NCBI RefSeq assembly: GCF_007859815.1
Contig: NZ_SJPH01000001.1
Coordinates: forward strand, 62,001 to 126,000
DNA from: Botrimarina hoheduenensis
GTDB taxonomy: Bacteria > Planctomycetota > Planctomycetia > Pirellulales > Lacipirellulaceae
Reading direction: 5' to 3'
DNA length: 64,000 nt
Shown here piece by piece: positions 44,543 to 52,705 of the stretch (within the stretch, counting starts at the first letter, position 1; the number at the start of each line of letters is the position of its first letter). Below the pieces are notes generated by a model. The model made no database searches, was not told where the DNA came from, and worked only from the letters and a program-made list of their open reading frames with translations. Position numbers and translations under genes: made by a program.

Positions 44543-45454
44543 TCAGTCCTCAAGGACTTCCAGCTCGTTCGGCATGCGATGGTCGGCGAGCTCGTCCCAT
44601 AGCTCACCCTTCGGATCTTCCTCGATCGTATTCACGGTGACGTCCCACTTTTCGCCGAGCCGCTTGCTCTTGTGATACTTGCCGTGGAAAGCACCGCTCG
44701 CAGCGCAACGCAACCCTCGCGGGCCAACATACAAGCCGTTGGTTGTCACCCGTGAGTGCCAATGTTCGAGCTCAATGTCGAGCTCGTGAGCGACCAATTC
44801 GGGACCCAGCGTAGCGGTCAGCAGGCAGGTGCTGCCCGGCCACTTTGATGCCTCGGCGACGAGCCTTCCTGACTCGGCCCCTGCCTCCCACGACAACACC
44901 TTTACAATCATCTTCCCGAAGCCAACGCCAAGGGTGTTCTTCAACTCGGCGACCGACCGCTCGTCGCCGGTCGTGCAGCGATGCTTGTTTTCACGGGTGC
45001 GGTGTTCCCACACGAGCGGGTTCATGAAGCCGTTGTCGTGGCAACCAAAGACCTCGTCAAACCGTGTGCCAACAACCTTCCAACGAGAAATTGGATTGTA
45101 CTTTTTCGGCTCAAGCGCAAGGAACTCTGCCGCGACATCACCGTCGCGAATCGCCCACGCATAGCGGAACAGCGATGTATCGATACGATCGGGATTGGAC
45201 ACCGGTGGCGGCTCGTACCCGTTCAGCGTTGCGTGGATGGATTCCCTCCAGGCACCGTCGAACGGCCGCCGATAGTTTGTCCGATTGCAGTCGATCCGCA
45301 GGTGATTGAATCGGGCGTCGTTCGCTATTAGTCGCTCAACCAACTCGTCTGCGTTGAGCAAACGCAGGTCGAATTGCTCAACCAACAGCTCGGCATACGA
45401 CACTTTACAGATGAAGACAAGACCTACTAACAGCGTGAGCATGGTCGATCTCAC
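44543..45454 (-). CDS. Secreted protein of unknown function
   Basis: A 303-residue exported protein with a signal peptide (about 1-21, ending SYA). I recognise no family. The body is mixed alpha/beta, with several Cys (for example near RIDCNRT, GCHDNG and RCTTGD) that could form disulphides, and it ends acidic. Its GTG start overlaps the stop of prc (GTGA), so it is probably cotranscribed with that protease. An in-frame ATG 12 bases later is an alternative. The gene is AT-richer than prc (28 of 60 bases G+C at 45061-45120) and lies beside the LRR pseudogene, which suggests an accessory insertion. Confidence 0.7.
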   Translation of the reverse strand: MRSTMLTLLVGLVFICKVSYAELLVEQFDLRLLNADELVERLIANDARFNHLRIDCNRTNYRRPFDGAWRESIHATLNGYEPPPVSNPDRIDTSLFRYAWAIRDGDVAAEFLALEPKKYNPISRWKVVGTRFDEVFGCHDNGFMNPLVWEHRTRENKHRCTTGDERSVAELKNTLGVGFGKMIVKVLSWEAGAESGRLVAEASKWPGSTCLLTATLGPELVAHELDIELEHWHSRVTTNGLYVGPRGLRCAASGAFHGKYHKSKRLGEKWDVTVNTIEEDPKGELWDELADHRMPNELEVLED

Positions 45455-47604
45455 CGCACAACCGCCACCTTGTTCTCGAGCAGCAGCCGCACGTAATCGA
45501 CCGTGATCGAGAGCGCTTCCTGGTTGTAGTGGTCCTCGGCGTCGAACGCAGGGCGATCCGAGTCACCCATCTTCTCGCCGATCTCTTCCTTCTCTTTTTC
45601 CTCGTCCAGTTGGGCGCGTTCCACGAGATACTGCTCCAGGTTGAGCGTCACCTCTTGGCGTTCTTTTTGGTTCTCGTAGAGGTTGATGCGGCGGCGATCG
45701 TCGGCAAAGTCTTTGGACTTCGAGATTCGGCTGTCCGACTCAACTTGCAACGCCTCGGCGAGCTGGCCATCGACCATGCCCAACCGGGCGTGCTCGAGCG
45801 GGCGGACGCGATCAAATTCCATGGCGTAGTCCATCTCCGCCTCGGTGATCCCTTCAAGGTGATCCGTGATCGAGGGGATCGTCACGTCGGCCAACACGCC
45901 CCGGTTTTGAGTGCTGTCGCCGCCCGGGCGATAGAACTGCTGGATCGTCATCTTCAGCGCGCCCAGGTTCGGGCCGTTGCCGATGCGGAAGATCGCTTCG
46001 CTTAGGTCGAATAGCTGCTGCACGGTTCCCTTGCCGTGAGTCGATTGATCGCCGATAACAATGCCGCGACCGTAGTCCTGAATGGCACCGGCGAAGATCT
46101 CGCTGGCTGAAGCGCTGAAGCGGCTGGTCATGACCACGAGCGGCCCGTCCCATTCCAAGCCGGGAGCGTCGTCGTTGTAAGGCACCACGCGGCCATCGGG
46201 GCCCTTCACCTGCACGACCGGTCCGCGGTCGATAAACAGGCCGGTCATGTTGACCGACTCGGTTAGCGAGCCGCCGCCGTTGAAGCGGAGGTCTACCACA
46301 ACGGCATCGACGCCGTTGGCGTTGAATTGCTGGAGCAGGCGACGCACGTCGCGCGTCGTGCTGCGATAGTCGGGCTGATTGGTGCGGGCCCCCTCCATGT
46401 CCATGTAGAAGCTGGGGAGGTTGATCACCCCGACTTTGTAGGGCTGGCCGTTGGGCTTCTTACCCCAGTCGATCATGGCGCTGCGCGCTTCTTGATTCTT
46501 CAGTTCGATCCGATCACGGGTGATCGTGTACTCGGCGGTCTCCTTGGGATTATCAACCGGCTTGACCTGCAGCCGAACGATCGTGCCACGCTTACCGCGG
46601 ATCTTTTGGACCACATCATTCAGACGCATATCGACAATGTCCTCGGTCTCTCCCGAGGTGCCCTGACCGACACCGATGATCTTGTCGCCCGTCTTCAGAT
46701 CGCCGCCCCGATCCGCGGCACCACCGGCGATGATCTCGTGAACGACCGTGTAGCCATCTTCGCTGCGGAGCGACGCCCCGATTCCGTCCAGCTCAAGCTT
46801 CATCTGGATGTTGAAGTTCTCGAGCGTCGAGGGCGACATGTAACTCGAGTGCGGATCAAAACCCGCGGTCATCGCAGTCAGATAGAGTTCCAGCAGCTCA
46901 TCGCTGGTGGTCTGGTTCCAACGCTTGCGAACACTGTCATAGCGTTTGCCGATCTTCTCGCGAGCTTCCTCAAGATCGACTTCATCAGCGAGTTGCACCA
47001 AAAGGTCGAACTTGATCCGCTTCCGCCAGCGCTCAAAAGCTTCTTCCGGAGTGGCCGGATAGTTGGTGGCATCGCGATCACTGACCATCGTTTCATCGAT
47101 CGTAAAATCATGCTCGGCCCCAACCAGTTGCGTGGCCGTTGCAACGCGTTCCTCAACACGCGACAGGTAGCGAGTAAACACCTGATGCGCGAAGCTGATG
47201 TCACCGCGGCGGAAGAGTTCGTCCAAACGGTCCCGATTGCGTGAGAATTCATCGACGTCGGACTGATAGAAATAGAGCTTCCACGGGTCGAGCGTCTCGA
47301 TGAACGCGTCCAAGCAGCGGGCCGACATCTCGTCGTCGATCGGATGCCGCGAAAGGTGCCGGCGTTCCATCAGCAGCCTGACGGCGAGCGCGATCTGGCG
47401 GTCTTGGGCTGAGGGATTCTCAGGCCGGGCCGCAGCGGGCGAAACCGGAGCCACGCACAGCGCGAGCGCTGCGATCGCGACGGCTATCCCGCCCAGCAGA
47501 CTCCGCCCGCCCAGTGGACGCCGTCCGCCCAGGAGGGCCCGATCGCCCCCACCGAGCTGACCGCCACCGAGCCCCTGAGACCCCAACGTTTCACCGCGCT
47601 CCAT
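45451..47604 (-). CDS. prc: Tail-specific carboxy-terminal processing protease (Prc/Tsp)
   Basis: A 717-residue periplasmic S41 protease that degrades or trims proteins from their C-termini. It has an Ala/Gly-rich signal region (about 1-60), the Tsp N-terminal helical domain, a PDZ domain (LDGIGASLRSEDGYTVVHEI, GDKIIGVGQ), and the S41 core with RFSASASEIFAGAIQDYG and STHGKGTVQ holding the Ser/Lys dyad. A C-terminal DUF3340-like charged domain completes it. Length is typical of the Prc subgroup. It overlaps the downstream secreted-protein gene by 4 bases. Confidence 0.93.
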   Translation of the reverse strand: MERGETLGSQGLGGGQLGGGDRALLGGRRPLGGRSLLGGIAVAIAALALCVAPVSPAAARPENPSAQDRQIALAVRLLMERRHLSRHPIDDEMSARCLDAFIETLDPWKLYFYQSDVDEFSRNRDRLDELFRRGDISFAHQVFTRYLSRVEERVATATQLVGAEHDFTIDETMVSDRDATNYPATPEEAFERWRKRIKFDLLVQLADEVDLEEAREKIGKRYDSVRKRWNQTTSDELLELYLTAMTAGFDPHSSYMSPSTLENFNIQMKLELDGIGASLRSEDGYTVVHEIIAGGAADRGGDLKTGDKIIGVGQGTSGETEDIVDMRLNDVVQKIRGKRGTIVRLQVKPVDNPKETAEYTITRDRIELKNQEARSAMIDWGKKPNGQPYKVGVINLPSFYMDMEGARTNQPDYRSTTRDVRRLLQQFNANGVDAVVVDLRFNGGGSLTESVNMTGLFIDRGPVVQVKGPDGRVVPYNDDAPGLEWDGPLVVMTSRFSASASEIFAGAIQDYGRGIVIGDQSTHGKGTVQQLFDLSEAIFRIGNGPNLGALKMTIQQFYRPGGDSTQNRGVLADVTIPSITDHLEGITEAEMDYAMEFDRVRPLEHARLGMVDGQLAEALQVESDSRISKSKDFADDRRRINLYENQKERQEVTLNLEQYLVERAQLDEEKEKEEIGEKMGDSDRPAFDAEDHYNQEALSITVDYVRLLLENKVAVVR

Positions 47605-47857
47605 ATCACACCCTTGATAAGGTCACCGGCCGCCGGAGCGGTCGGAGTATTTCAGAGTCCTTCCCCATGGTCGCCGCCAGCTCAGCCGGCGTCACGCCAA
47701 TTGGCACAATACTGCCCTGTTACCATACCGGCAAGATCGACGCCCTTTGCCGAGACGCCCGATTCCCGCGGATTGTAACCCGCTCCTTACGAAGATCGCG
47801 GCTCGTTGGTTCGCCGGGCCGCCGCACCAGAGGCCGCCACACCCCGTACCAAGAACC

Positions 47858-49234
47858 TCAGGCACTAGGCTGAGCGTCATCAGGTGGCACAGCGGTGAGA
47901 CTCGCCACAAGCCGAAGATCATCCGCAGGAACCATCGTACGCAGATCAAGAACCGTGCGGCCATCGATCGGTTGGCGGCGGGGGAGGATCGTGGGCCTCT
48001 CGGCGGGCTTCCGTGAGCGCAGCTCGGCCTCCCCGATCCCCTCCAGTGCGATCCCCCATGAGGGAAGCCGCACCAGCCCTAAAGGTCCGACAGCGCGTTC
48101 GGGGCCCAACTCAATCGGAATCGCCGAGAGGATCCCCTTGCCCGCCGCGAGCTGCGGTGCCAACCGCTCCGCTCGCGCTTGCAGGTTTTCTAGGGGCGTG
48201 TCGATCAGGCGATACAGGGGGTGCGCAAAGCGGAGCTGTTCGGGCTCGTCGAACAGTTTCAGCGTCGCGAGCAAAGCGGCAAGCGTCAGATCCGCTGCTT
48301 CGTCCATAGCGAAGTCGGCACTACGCTCGATCGGTTCGATCGCCTTGCGGGTCCCGGCGACGATCGCACTCGGCGGGCCGCCCACCAAGCCAACGCCAGC
48401 AAGCAGTACCACATCGGCTCCCGCCTCAAGCACCGAGCGGGCGTTAGGAGCGTCTGTAGCATGGGGCGTCGCGACGGGCGCAGCGCCCCCCAGGTCTTCC
48501 ACTAGCAGCGCACCACGCGGCCGCAGGGCGGCCGCCAGCTCGGCGGTTGACGGGCGGGCCGAAGCCCCCTCGAGCCGATAGAACTCGCACCCTCGGCGGA
48601 GCACCAGCGCCCCCGGCGCTGCGGCGGCAGCGACGTAGTCCTGAACCGTGGCCCCTACGGGTCCGCCTATCTCAACTAATGCGAGACCGCAGCTCGAGGT
48701 AAGCGTGCCCAGTGAGCAGCCGGGAGCCGGATCGGTCGTTTCCGACTTGGCGACAATCACGGTCCGCGTTTGCTGCGCGTGGGCGCGGAACGTCGCCCGC
48801 AAGGCGCTGCCGGAGGTGGCAAAAACAAGGGCGTGCTCAGCCCCCAGCTGCTTCGCCAGTGGCGCTCCCAGATTCGCGTCGGTCTCGTGCGGCATCGAAG
48901 CGACGCGCACAAGCTGTTCGATCGCGGCTTCCGCAAGCGGCGCTGCCGACCCACGCGGCCCCCAGAGTTCACCGCTGGCGTTGATGATCGGCGCAACGGG
49001 CAGCGCGGCAGGAACATCGAGTCGGTGGATCAGCCGATCCAGCAACTCGGTGGGGCTGGTTCCGCGGAGGTCTTCGGTGCGGCGGCTGAGCTCAGCCCCC
49101 AGATCGTCGATCGCCACCCGCACGCGGGCGAGCGTTTCCGACCGATTCCATCGATCAACCGCCTTGCGGACGCCCGGATGATCGAGCAGTTCGTTGAGCG
49201 ACGGAAGCTTGCCGAGCAGGTCTTGTGGTGACAT
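47858..49234 (-). CDS. SelA-like protein lacking the PLP lysine
   Basis: A 458-residue protein resembling L-seryl-tRNA(Sec) selenium transferase along its length. The N-terminal domain LPSLNELLDHPGVRKAVDR and linker, then PIINASGELWGPRGSAAPL (SelA INATG...HTNLGRAPL) and ALLVEDLGG are recognisable. So are AADLTLAALLATLKLF, ENLQARAERLAPQL and IDGRTVLDLRTM. Where active SelA has SGDKLLGGPQ with the PLP lysine, this protein has AGVGLVGGPP, so Lys is replaced by Gly282. Catalysis as a PLP enzyme is therefore unlikely. No selB, selD or tRNA-Sec is in the window. It may be an inactive paralogue with a binding or regulatory role. It is upstream of prc on the same strand, with a 253-base gap. Confidence 0.75.
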   Translation of the reverse strand: MSPQDLLGKLPSLNELLDHPGVRKAVDRWNRSETLARVRVAIDDLGAELSRRTEDLRGTSPTELLDRLIHRLDVPAALPVAPIINASGELWGPRGSAAPLAEAAIEQLVRVASMPHETDANLGAPLAKQLGAEHALVFATSGSALRATFRAHAQQTRTVIVAKSETTDPAPGCSLGTLTSSCGLALVEIGGPVGATVQDYVAAAAAPGALVLRRGCEFYRLEGASARPSTAELAAALRPRGALLVEDLGGAAPVATPHATDAPNARSVLEAGADVVLLAGVGLVGGPPSAIVAGTRKAIEPIERSADFAMDEAADLTLAALLATLKLFDEPEQLRFAHPLYRLIDTPLENLQARAERLAPQLAAGKGILSAIPIELGPERAVGPLGLVRLPSWGIALEGIGEAELRSRKPAERPTILPRRQPIDGRTVLDLRTMVPADDLRLVASLTAVPPDDAQPSA

Positions 49235-49314
49235 GCCTGGGTTGTAACGCCCCCGAACAACGGCCGGCTACCGCCGGACGCTGAAATTCCGCCGAAACGT
49301 TAGCACTTCGCGGT

Positions 49315-49788
49315 TCAGCGAACCTGTGACGGACGATCTTGCGCGAGAAACTCCGTAACCGTTTCGGACCCGCGCGACGGTTCGGGTTGGAACATCCGTG
49401 CGAAGAAACCGGGCTCGTCCTTGGACGCGGTCTTACCAGCACGGTTTGATCCCTGACCGAACGGCAGCTTGCTGACCATGGATCCCCAACCCGCGCGGAC
49501 GCTCTCAGCGGCGCGGCCAGACATGTCCGAGACACGCTCGAGGGTCTGGGCGACCGGATTTTCGCGGGGCTTGCTGTCGGGCTTGGCATCTGCCGAGGCC
49601 CAGGGCTTCCAGTTGATCTCGGGCATCGAAACCTTGGGCCAACTCATGTTGAACCAGGGGGAATCTACCATCGGCTCGCCGGCTTGCGGGGGCACCGGCG
49701 TCTCCTCGGCGGCAGCCGGGGCATTCAGGGCGGCAGCCACAATTAGCAGAGCAGATAGGCCGAGCAGGATTCGTTGGGGGCGAGACAT
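49315..49788 (-). CDS. Short secreted protein of unknown function
   Basis: A 157-residue exported protein. The signal peptide is about 1-27 (ending AAA). The mature part is rich in Pro/Trp/Met (WFNMSWPKVSMPEINWKPW) with a helical stretch (NPVAQTLERVSDMSGRAAESVRAGWGSM) and a basic/acidic tail. I do not recognise the family, though such Trp-Pro repeats followed by an amphipathic helix occur in planctomycete cell-envelope proteins. The ATG at 49788 starts the signal peptide. It lies 80 bases upstream of the SelA-like gene, possibly in one transcript. Confidence 0.7.
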   Translation of the reverse strand: MSRPQRILLGLSALLIVAAALNAPAAAEETPVPPQAGEPMVDSPWFNMSWPKVSMPEINWKPWASADAKPDSKPRENPVAQTLERVSDMSGRAAESVRAGWGSMVSKLPFGQGSNRAGKTASKDEPGFFARMFQPEPSRGSETVTEFLAQDRPSQVR

Positions 49789-50116
49789 GATCGGGCGCCT
49801 CGTGCGGCGGACAGCGTGAAAGGGGTAACGACATGGCCTACGCGGGGCCAAGATCACGAGAACGGCGCGGAGACTGACAGCCCGGGCCCCTGCCGTCCAG
49901 AGCGATCTCCTACGGGTGCTAGCGGCCGGCACCTGTGCGGGGGCCCCTGGCGGCTCTCTTGCCGACTAATCTGTGTGGGGCTTGCCGACTAAGCTGCGGG
50001 GGCTTGCCGATTAAACGGTGGCGGATGAAGAGAACGTGTGCGATTGTGACGAGCCCGGCGGTCGCCTAGCATGCACTGCCCGCGACCCTCCCCCCCGACG
50101 ACACCCCCTCTTGGCG
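49789..50116. other. Divergent intergenic region with tandem repeats
   Basis: A 328-base region between the divergent secreted-protein gene and proC. It contains three direct ~22-bp repeats (49958-50024), described separately. No gene or RNA is evident. Confidence 0.6.
49958..50024 (+). repeat. Three tandem ~22-bp direct repeats upstream of proC
   Basis: Copies at 49958-49980 (23 bp), 49981-50002 (22 bp) and 50003-50024 (22 bp) abut without spacers. Each starts CTTGCCGAYTAA and ends in a G-run. The first two copies are most alike. Helical-turn spacing (two turns per copy) suits cooperative binding of a regulator, but slippage-derived repeats are equally possible. Confidence 0.75.
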
Positions 50117-50956
50117 ATGCCAGCACCCCCCTCAGCCCCCCTCAGCGACACCCGTATCGGCCTGCTAGGTGCCGGCCAAATGGCCCGTGCGCTGGCCGCC
50201 GGATGGGTCCGCACGGGACTCGCTAAGCCCGGGGATCTGATCGCGTATGACCCGTCCGATGCCGCTTTCGAGGCCTTCACCGCGTCCGTCGGAGCCGGGG
50301 TTGTCCGCGCCGCGTCGGCCGCTGAAGCGGCCGGTGCCGACGCCCTCTTGCTAGCCATCAAACCGCAGTACGCGGCAGAAGCCCTGCCCGCTGCCATCGA
50401 AGGCTTGCGTCCCGAGACGCTGGTCGTATCGATCCTCGCGGGAACCACGCTCAGCACTCTGGCCGGCATGCTACCCGCCGGTCAACCCCTCGTGCGTGTG
50501 ATGCCCAACACCCCCTGCTTGGTAGGCCGGGGAGCTTCCGCCTACGCGCTGGGGCCTGGCGTTGCCGACGCGCAGGGGGCGTGGGTCGAGGCGTTGCTCT
50601 CGGCAGTCGGGTTTGCCGCTCAGGTGCCCGAACCGCTGCTCGACGCCGTGACGGGCCTCTCGGGGTCCGGCCCCGCCTACATCTACACCATTATCGAAGC
50701 CCTGGCCGATGGGGGGGTGCGCGCGGGTTTGCCGCGCAAACTCGCGGCCGAACTAGCGCTGCACACCGTCGCAGGGGCGGCGGAGATGGTCGCGCAAACG
50801 GGCGAACACCCGGCGGTGCTCCGCGAGGCGGTCTCCAGCCCTGCCGGAACCACGATCGCTGGACTCGGCGAGCTGGAACGCCGGGGCCTCCGCGCCGCGT
50901 TGGTCGAGGCGGTTGTCACCGCCGCCGAACGTGCGCGCGAGCTCGGGCGCGGTTAA
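50117..50956 (+). CDS. proC: Pyrroline-5-carboxylate reductase
   Basis: A 279-residue NAD(P)H enzyme making proline from pyrroline-5-carboxylate. The Rossmann motif GLLGAGQMARALAAGW is at residues ~13-28. It is followed by LLAIKPQ, RVMPNTPCLVGRGASAY, and the family signature SGSGPAYIYTIIEALADGGVRAGLPR. SSPAGTTIAGLGELERRGLR ends the C-terminal dimerisation domain. The frame is open 99 bases upstream, and the ATG at 50117 gives the standard N-terminus. Tandem repeats lie in its upstream region. Confidence 0.95.
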   Translation: MPAPPSAPLSDTRIGLLGAGQMARALAAGWVRTGLAKPGDLIAYDPSDAAFEAFTASVGAGVVRAASAAEAAGADALLLAIKPQYAAEALPAAIEGLRPETLVVSILAGTTLSTLAGMLPAGQPLVRVMPNTPCLVGRGASAYALGPGVADAQGAWVEALLSAVGFAAQVPEPLLDAVTGLSGSGPAYIYTIIEALADGGVRAGLPRKLAAELALHTVAGAAEMVAQTGEHPAVLREAVSSPAGTTIAGLGELERRGLRAALVEAVVTAAERARELGRG

Positions 50957-51025
50957 GCTGAAATTTAGCGTGTTTTTTCCTCGCTCGCCGCCGTGGGCGG
51001 CAGCGACCGATCGGGAGCCTCTGCC

Positions 51026-51277
51026 GTGTCGATCCTCTACCTCGTTGATGACAAACACGTGCCGCTGTATCGCGTCATGTGGGTCGCCGCGACGCCCCAC
51101 TTTTGTGGCGAGCCCGACTGCCAACGCGAGGGCTACTACGAGGTCCGCCTGGAACAAGAGGAATCGGTGTGGGCCAACCAGCGCGAGCGTGACGGCATGC
51201 TTACGGCTCTGGATAATTGGCAGGGAGGCATGGGCGCTCCCGATGACGACCCGGACGGAGATCAAGCCTCGTGGTGA
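51026..51277 (+). CDS. Small unknown protein with paired cysteines
   Basis: An ~83-residue soluble protein (start GTG 51026, with GGGAG about 9 bases upstream; the frame is open to GTG 50993). Visible features are SILYLVDDKHVPLYRVMW, then FCGEPDCQREG, where two Cys four apart could bind metal or form a disulphide. YYEVRLEQEESVW and an acidic Asp/Gly tail follow. It overlaps the next gene by up to 7 bases, so the two are probably cotranslated. The function is unknown. Confidence 0.65.
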   Translation: MSILYLVDDKHVPLYRVMWVAATPHFCGEPDCQREGYYEVRLEQEESVWANQRERDGMLTALDNWQGGMGAPDDDPDGDQASW

Positions 51278-51885
51278 ACAGCATGGACGGTTACAGCGAC
51301 GAGTTCGATCACGACTTCGACGACGACTTTAGCAGCGAAATGTCCGCGGACGAGGATCTCGACCCTACGGACTCGAGCCCGGCCGAGGCCGAGTACGCTT
51401 GGCGTGAGACCTACTTCGTACTGATGCGTGCCGATGATCGGCCGACGCTGACGCAGGTCGAGGCGACCCTGAGCGAAACGGGCGGTCGGCGTTGGACGAT
51501 CGAGAATCTTCGCGCGGACGAAGACGGACTCTTCGAGTCGCTCCTCGTGCGCGCTCCTGACGATCACTCGGCGCTCGAAGTACGCTTTGAGTGGGGCGAT
51601 TCCGTACAGGAGCAAGCCATGGAGCTTGCCACCTCCCTTAAAAAGCAGCTCACCCCGGACGACCTGGCGCAACTGATTCGGGCGGACGCCCGACTCGATG
51701 TGCTGCACCTGGAACAGCTCAGCCGGGGAGGACTTAACGATACGCCGGAGGGTTCGGACCCCGACGAGCTGGAGATGCTCTCCGAGGGGCTCGACCCGGG
51801 CACGCTGCTGATGGTGGTTGCGGCGCTGGCCAAACTGACCGATGGCCTGCCGTTCGACCCTGCCGCGGGTGAAGTTTTGACCTAG
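51271..51885 (+). CDS. Acidic protein of unknown function
   Basis: A 204-residue, strongly acidic protein. The first ~40 residues are almost all Asp/Glu/Ser (disordered). A middle alpha/beta segment (about 44-110) has YFVLMRADDRPTLTQVEATL, WTIENL and ALEVRFEWG. The C-terminal half is helical. Two GTG codons (51271, 51274) or the ATG at 51283 could start it. It overlaps the preceding small gene. I do not recognise the family. The acidic N-terminus suggests interaction with a basic partner or nucleic-acid mimicry, which is speculation. Confidence 0.7.
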   Translation: MVNSMDGYSDEFDHDFDDDFSSEMSADEDLDPTDSSPAEAEYAWRETYFVLMRADDRPTLTQVEATLSETGGRRWTIENLRADEDGLFESLLVRAPDDHSALEVRFEWGDSVQEQAMELATSLKKQLTPDDLAQLIRADARLDVLHLEQLSRGGLNDTPEGSDPDELEMLSEGLDPGTLLMVVAALAKLTDGLPFDPAAGEVLT

Positions 51886-52141
51886 TCGGCCGCTAGTTTT
51901 GCCGCATATCGCTTTGTGGGTCGATAGTTACCGCTCGTCACCCCCGCCGATCGGCCGCGATCCCCGCGGGCTAGAAACGTGATCCGCCCCGCTCCGCTAA
52001 GACGTGTCCGCCGTGCGGGGGGAGTAGGGGACGTGACCGTTAGACCGTACACTTTTGCGGCGACTTAAGGGGTTGGTTAGAAACCCCGTCGCGAACCCTC
52101 CTGACTGGATTCCGCCCCCCTTTCTCTCGCAGCTTCTCTCT

Positions 52142-52705
52142 ATGCTCGCCAAGGACATTAAGCCCGGTTCGATCGTGGTCTCGGACGGGGCCCCGTGCAT
52201 CATCGAGAACGTGACCGTGCAGTCACCTAGCGCACGCGGCGGCGCGACGATCTACAAGTTCCGCGCTCGGAACCTTGTGACCAAGAACAAGATCGACTTG
52301 AACCTCAAAGGGACCGAGGGGCTGGAAGATGCCGACTTCCAGAAGCGCGAGGTGACCGTTATGTACGCCGACACCGAGTCGGTCCATCTGATGGACACCG
52401 AGACCTACGAGCAGTACGCGATCGCGCTGGCGGATGTCGAGAACGAGATGAAATTCGTCCGCGAGGGATTCGAGGGACTCCTCGCGCTGATCTACAACGG
52501 CGAGTGCGTGGGCGTGACGCTGCCCGCGATGGTCGAGCTAAAGATCACGCAATGCGATCCGGGCGTGAAGGGCAACAGCGCCACCGGCCGCACCAAACCG
52601 CTACAAATGGAAACCGGCCTCCAGATCCACGGACCCGAGTACCTGAAAGAGGGCGAGATCGTAAAAGTCGATACGCGCACGAGCGAGTTCTTGGGACGTG
52701 CCTAA
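52142..52705 (+). CDS. efpL: EF-P-like translation factor EfpL (YeiP type)
   Basis: A 187-residue three-domain factor that relieves ribosome stalling. The tip of domain I reads QSPSARGGATIYKFR, matching E. coli YeiP/EfpL (SPTARGAAT), where an unmodified arginine (here R32) replaces the modified lysine of canonical EF-P. The C-terminal domain has GVTLPAMVELKITQCDPGVKG and TGLQIHGPEYLKEGE. No modification enzymes (EpmA/B or rhamnosyltransferase) are nearby, consistent with an arginine tip that needs none. The ATG at 52142 is chosen, since the 29 extra codons upstream are not family-like. Its stop abuts the convergent PEP-CTERM gene. Confidence 0.9.
   Translation: MLAKDIKPGSIVVSDGAPCIIENVTVQSPSARGGATIYKFRARNLVTKNKIDLNLKGTEGLEDADFQKREVTVMYADTESVHLMDTETYEQYAIALADVENEMKFVREGFEGLLALIYNGECVGVTLPAMVELKITQCDPGVKGNSATGRTKPLQMETGLQIHGPEYLKEGEIVKVDTRTSEFLGRA

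Noticed and set aside
47700-47720. Sigma-54-like TGGCAC element
   Set aside because: The GG-to-GC spacing is one base short of the -24/-12 consensus and no plus-strand gene follows it.
49958-50024. CRISPR array
   Set aside because: The repeats abut with no spacers and there are only three imperfect copies. No cas gene is present.
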